From NCBI GenBank assembly GCA_031405895.1, contig JANOFL010000169.1, positions 1 through 46,993 of the forward strand: a DNA stretch of 46,993 nucleotides, in the 5' to 3' direction. Origin of the DNA: BJ22 sp031405895. Its GTDB lineage: Bacteria; Planctomycetota; Planctomycetia; Pirellulales; Pirellulaceae. A program made the position numbers and the translations under genes. Shown piece after piece: positions 43,385-46,993 of the stretch. The notes under the pieces were generated by a model. That model made no database searches. It saw only the letters and a list, made by a program, of their open reading frames with translations, and was not told the origin of the DNA. Numbering within the stretch: position 1 is the first letter of the stretch; each line of letters starts with the position of its first letter.

Positions 43385-43406
43385 GGTGCGTTTCACGCAC
43401 CCTACC
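43385..43406. repeat. GGTGCGT palindromic repeat supplying a stop codon
   Basis: The TAG at 43404-43402 (minus) within TAGGGTGCGTGAAACGCACC is the stop of the coiled-coil gene. Confidence 0.85.
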
Positions 43407-44862
43407 TGGAAGCGACGGGTTCGCCATCGCGCTGGCGGCGCTGGGCTTCGATCCGCCGCTGCAGGTCGGCGATTTCCTGCCTCATGGTGTCCAGTTCCAG
43501 GCGGCGGGCGTCCAGCAAGCGCGTGATCTCGGCCACATCCTGTTGCAGGTTGCTGTTGTCGGCCTGCAATTTGCGAATGTCGTCGTCCCGGAAAGTGATC
43601 TGTCCCTGGGCGTCAGCCAGGGCCTTGGCCTGAACTTCGTTCTGCAGCGTCACCGTCGCGGTCCGCTTCACGAAGTCCACTGACTGGCGGCGGAGATCGG
43701 CAAACAGTGACGGAAAATCGTACAGTCGGCGACGGTAGACCCGGTCGACCTCGGTCACATCTTCCCGCTGGGTGAAGGGGGCGATCACGTTCTGCTCGGA
43801 GGCCTGGTAGCCGGTTGCGTTGGGAAGGTCGACGAGCACTTCGTCGTCCGGATTGAATTCGACCTGTTTGCCGAGTTTCAGGCCCGGATCGATCGCTTCG
43901 CCAAGCAGCGTGAAGGGCCCGTCGGTTTCGAGGTTGCCCTGGCCATCGACGGTGTAGGGCTGGTTCGACCGTTTGTTGAATTTGTAGCGCACGAGAACTT
44001 CTTCCGGATCGGGCGCGAACCGCTGGCTGATCCGGGTCGCGGCGTTTTCTTCGATCCAGCGTTCGATTTCGCCGATCGAGCGGCCATCGAAAGCAAACTG
44101 GTCGATCAGGCGTTCGTACTCGGGGCTGGCCCGGTCCATCCCGAGGGCTTCGGCCGGCATCCAGGTGTTTTCCAGTTCGGTCCGGAATTCAGTCAGTGTC
44201 ATTTCTGCCGAGCCGTCGGCCTTCAGCCGCGGGAAGGTCTCGAAGCGGTCACTGGGCATCTTCTCAAACAGTGACCAGGTACCGGGGGCCACGTAGTCGT
44301 CATTGCTGACCACCAGTTCGGGTGTCAGCAACAGCGAGTCGGCTTTCTCGTCGCTGGCCCGGAAGACGCCGAGGAAACGCGTGGGATACGACAGCTCGCC
44401 CACCTGGTTGTCGAGGAAGGCGTAGAGCAGGATGTTGTTGAGCAGGCCAATGTTCGGGTCCGCGGCGTCGCGTGCAGCGGGGAATTTGTAGAGCCGGTTG
44501 CCAGCGGCGTCTTCGACCGTGCCGTTCATCCAGACCCGTCCGCGTCCGGTCAGCTTGAGCTTGAGGGCTTCTTCGACGCCATACAGCGAAGTGGGTGCGT
44601 AGGTCAGCGCGGTGGCTTCGCCGAATCGCGCCAGCGAAAAATCTTTCTTCAGCTGATCACGCTGTTTGACTGCGGCGTCCATCTTGCTGACTGCGTCGCG
44701 CCGGAGCTGCAGCGACTTGGCCGCACCGAACGCGCACGCGACCGCGGCAAGGTAGCTCAGCACCAACAACACGATGCTGGACCAGTGCCAGTTCCGCGCA
44801 GTGAGGAAGCCAAACACGAGCAGCAGAACGAACAGCAGCCCGAAGATCACATAGCCGATCAT
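43402..44862 (-). CDS. Membrane-anchored coiled-coil hypothetical protein
   Basis: 486 residues. Two transmembrane helices at about 2-21 (IGYVIFGLLFVLLLVFGFL) and 28-48 (SIVLLVLSYLAAVACAFGAA) precede a soluble region of mixed structure (about 90-390). A C-terminal coiled coil follows (about 410-478; LQADNSNLQQDVAEITRLLD and DLQRRIEAQRRQ). No enzyme motif is seen. It resembles planctomycete-specific envelope proteins. Its last residues ASR and stop abut a palindromic repeat. Confidence 0.75.
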   Translation of the reverse strand: MIGYVIFGLLFVLLLVFGFLTARNWHWSSIVLLVLSYLAAVACAFGAAKSLQLRRDAVSKMDAAVKQRDQLKKDFSLARFGEATALTYAPTSLYGVEEALKLKLTGRGRVWMNGTVEDAAGNRLYKFPAARDAADPNIGLLNNILLYAFLDNQVGELSYPTRFLGVFRASDEKADSLLLTPELVVSNDDYVAPGTWSLFEKMPSDRFETFPRLKADGSAEMTLTEFRTELENTWMPAEALGMDRASPEYERLIDQFAFDGRSIGEIERWIEENAATRISQRFAPDPEEVLVRYKFNKRSNQPYTVDGQGNLETDGPFTLLGEAIDPGLKLGKQVEFNPDDEVLVDLPNATGYQASEQNVIAPFTQREDVTEVDRVYRRRLYDFPSLFADLRRQSVDFVKRTATVTLQNEVQAKALADAQGQITFRDDDIRKLQADNSNLQQDVAEITRLLDARRLELDTMRQEIADLQRRIEAQRRQRDGEPVASR

Positions 44863-45201
44863 GCGGTGAAACCAGTTCTGCCCGCCTTGAAGCGGGCGAA
44901 TGGGTGCTTGAACTCGACCAGACCCACCCCTGGGTCGGTCGCTTGAGCCGGGCCGAATGCCTCAACTGCCATGATAAATTGGGCAATTTCCGGGGTCAAC
45001 AAACTGAATCGACTTGCCCCCGGCCCGCAATTGAGTGCTTTCTGCGGCTGGTCGAGTCTGCCGGCTGGTGCAACCCCTACTTAAGTTGCCACCGCAAAAA
45101 CCCCGACAACCTGCAATGTCAGCAAACTGAATGCAGCCATCAGAAACGGGTGGAATCCCGCACGGCCAAGGCTGCGCCCAAGGCACCCCACGGGCCGGGA
45201 A
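44863..45201. other. Divergent intergenic region before the TolC-like gene
   Basis: No gene was found. A GCAAACTGAAT-like string recurs at about 45000 and 45121, and an AT-rich ATGATAAATT lies at 44971-44980 that could be part of a promoter. Neither is strong evidence. Confidence 0.35.
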
Positions 45202-46993
45202 ATGAAGAAAAACACGTCCCGGAGAGATCGCCAGCCTGGCCGCTGCGCGCTTCCCGGCACTGCGATGGCCTGGCTGGCCGTCCTCACGGCGGGTGGCCTG
45301 GCGGGTTGCCACCGCGGCTATTACCGGCGAATGGCGGACAGCGAAGCCCGGGACCTGGTCCAGCAGAAAGTTTACGACCCGCGACTGACGGCCGCATCGG
45401 GAGAACTGGACGTCCAGCCCTCCAGCCGGATGTTCGATCCATTCTCCCGCGACCATCCGCCGATTCCGCCCGACGACGCGACATCGCACGAGCTGATGAC
45501 CTGCGTCGACGGCCGCAGCGGCTATCCGCACTGGCACGCCAACGGAGACACGGGCTACGTCGAGAATCCGGAATGGACGGCCTGGCTGCCCCGCAACGAA
45601 AAAGGGCTCGTCGTCATCGACGTGCGGTCGGCGGTCGAGCTGGCCTTTCAGCACTCCAGCGACTACCAGCGGCAACGCGAAGAGCTGTATCTTTCAGCCC
45701 TCGATGTTTCGCTGGAGCGGTTTGGCTTCGACACCCAGACGTTTGCCGGGTTCAACTCGTTCTTCGAGACTCAGGGCCGGATTCGTGGCGGGGGCAGTTC
45801 ACGCTCCAACCTCTCAGCCGCATTCGGAGCCAACGGCGGCGGGCTGAGCCTGCGCAAGCTCGGTGTCACCGGCTCGACCTTCACGATCGGCCTGGCCAAC
45901 TCGATCCTCTGGAACTTCGCCGGAGCCAATACCCAAAGCGCCACCAGCCTGATCAACTTTTCGCTCGTCCAGCCCTTCCTCCGCGGGGCGGGTCGCGACC
46001 GGGTCCTCGAATCGCTGACCCAGACCGAACGCACGCTGCTGGCCAATGTCCGGCAGATCGAACGCTACCGCCAGGGATTCCACCTGCAAGTCCTGACTGG
46101 CCGTTCGCCTGGGCAAGGCCCCAGTCGCGGCGGCAGTTTTCTCGGCCTGCCATCCGCCGCTCCCGGTGGGGCAGGGGGCCTGATCGGGCTGCTCGAAACC
46201 CAGCAGCAGATTCGCATCTCCGAGTTCAACGTCCGGCAGCTCGAAGACGCCCTCGACCAGTTCCGCGAGTTCTTCCTGCGCGACCGGATCGACTCGCTGC
46301 AGGTCCGCCAGTCTGAGACCGAACTCTACAACGCCCAGGCCAGCCTGCTGACGTTGCGCACGAACTACCAGAACCAGCTGGACCGTTTCAAGCAGACGCT
46401 GGGCCTGCCGCCGTGGCTGGAGGTCGAGATCGACGACATGTTGCTGACGCCGTTTGAACTGGTCAGCGACGGGATCCTCGAACAGCAGGTCAAGATCAAC
46501 GAACTGCGCAAAGCCACCGGCGAGCAGCTTAACCGGGTCAACGACCTGCTGCCCGCGACACCCGAAGCCGTCGCGGTGGCCGGTTTCCAGTGGCCGGAAG
46601 AGCTCGACGAGGAGATCACGGCCCTCCGGCCCTTCATCGAGGAAGGGATCGCCGCCGCGAAGCAGATGCTGGAGGCCGACAAGGCCGAACTGGAGGAAGA
46701 CTTCCAGCGGTTGACCACGGAACGGCCCAAGCGCGTCGAATACCTGAAAAAACTGCGGGAAAAAGTCCGCTCCGGCCAGATCCTGGCCGAAATCGACCTC
46801 TCGCTGCTGGATGAATCCAGCATTCGCGAGCCGGAAGTCCTCCGCGAACAGCTCGACAAAGCCCTCGTGGCAGTCGAAAAGGCGGTTGCCGATCTGGAGC
46901 TGCTCAGGCAACAGGTCGATACCATCGCCCAGACGCGGGCAGCAAAACAGCCGGCCGAATTCTACGGACTGGTTCGCGACAATCTGCTGGTCG
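45202..46993 (+). CDS. TolC-family outer membrane protein (3' end cut by window)
   Basis: The frame is open from ATG 45202 to the window end (597 codons, incomplete). The N-terminus MKKNTSRRDRQPGRC leads to a second ATG (45265) and a lipobox LTAGGLAGC, so probably a lipid-anchored outer-membrane factor. Features include VELAFQHSSDYQRQREELYL, paired transmembrane strands (FGFDTQTFAGFNSFFETQG, TFTIGLANSILWNF, INFSLVQPFLRGAG) and long periplasmic helices. This is the alternation expected of TolC/OprM exit ducts of efflux pumps or type I secretion. An overlapping frame at 44904-46316 is a shadow. Pump partners are probably beyond the window. Confidence 0.88.
   Translation, partial: MKKNTSRRDRQPGRCALPGTAMAWLAVLTAGGLAGCHRGYYRRMADSEARDLVQQKVYDPRLTAASGELDVQPSSRMFDPFSRDHPPIPPDDATSHELMTCVDGRSGYPHWHANGDTGYVENPEWTAWLPRNEKGLVVIDVRSAVELAFQHSSDYQRQREELYLSALDVSLERFGFDTQTFAGFNSFFETQGRIRGGGSSRSNLSAAFGANGGGLSLRKLGVTGSTFTIGLANSILWNFAGANTQSATSLINFSLVQPFLRGAGRDRVLESLTQTERTLLANVRQIERYRQGFHLQVLTGRSPGQGPSRGGSFLGLPSAAPGGAGGLIGLLETQQQIRISEFNVRQLEDALDQFREFFLRDRIDSLQVRQSETELYNAQASLLTLRTNYQNQLDRFKQTLGLPPWLEVEIDDMLLTPFELVSDGILEQQVKINELRKATGEQLNRVNDLLPATPEAVAVAGFQWPEELDEEITALRPFIEEGIAAAKQMLEADKAELEEDFQRLTTERPKRVEYLKKLREKVRSGQILAEIDLSLLDESSIREPEVLREQLDKALVAVEKAVADLELLRQQVDTIAQTRAAKQPAEFYGLVRDNLLV

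Noticed and set aside
44904..46316. 470-codon plus-strand frame rich in Arg/Pro/Ala
   Set aside because: It lies one frame off the TolC-like gene, which has a lipobox and outer-membrane-factor sequence and stays open to the window end.

Overview
This GC-rich 47-kb window reads as a piece of a planctomycete chromosome, probably of the Pirellulales/Planctomycetales type. That placement is an inference from protein style and dispersed repeats; there is no rRNA here to confirm it. It holds housekeeping genes (pnp, rpsO, clpX, holA, glnE, a DEAD-box helicase) among large lineage-specific exported or low-complexity proteins. Genes are mostly in short operons or alone. No tRNA, rRNA or CRISPR array was seen.

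Layout. 1-2.3 kb: a degraded RHS-like exported gene with an in-frame TAG, apparently cut by a small insertion carrying a four-helix-bundle (S23/IVP) gene between imperfect inverted repeats. 2.4-5.9 kb: rpsO then pnp (minus), the PNPase having a very long acidic plus RGG tail. 6.2-10.7 kb: a Gly-rich exported protein, a planctomycete membrane protein, and a NhaD antiporter. 10.9-19.5 kb: a three-gene minus-strand operon of an OB-fold (YqiJ-like) membrane protein, a flotillin (YqiK-like) and a 1934-residue DNA-repair-type ATPase. 20.3-22.3 kb: clpX and a small membrane protein. 22.7-28.2 kb: two exported or lipoprotein-like proteins around holA. 28.2-32.2 kb: a giant TPM/coiled-coil protein. 32.3-37.8 kb: a cyanophycinase-like peptidase facing glnE and a DEAD-box helicase. 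38-40.4 kb: an unidentified 571-residue protein and a CheY-like regulator. 40.5-44.9 kb: two tandem exported amidohydrolases, one with a degenerate metal site, and a coiled-coil membrane protein. 45.2 kb to the end: a TolC-type outer-membrane factor cut by the window edge.

The most striking signal is a dense population of short interspersed palindromic elements, at least eight sequence families, sitting between genes and inside genes. One family has a 63-bp hairpin module (stem around GGGGTCAGACCCC, conserved loop with CCGAAGACTGC) inside an outer inverted repeat. It occurs with 0, 1 or 2 modules, is translated in frame inside at least three genes, is open in five of six frames, and its stem arms co-vary between copies. 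Another family (TAGGGTGCGTG-N-AACGCACC) supplies the TAG stop codon of three unrelated genes. A third lies across the converging 3' ends of the cyanophycinase and glnE genes and writes both C-termini. These elements seem to be shaping protein sequence, comparable in principle to the Rickettsia palindromic elements.
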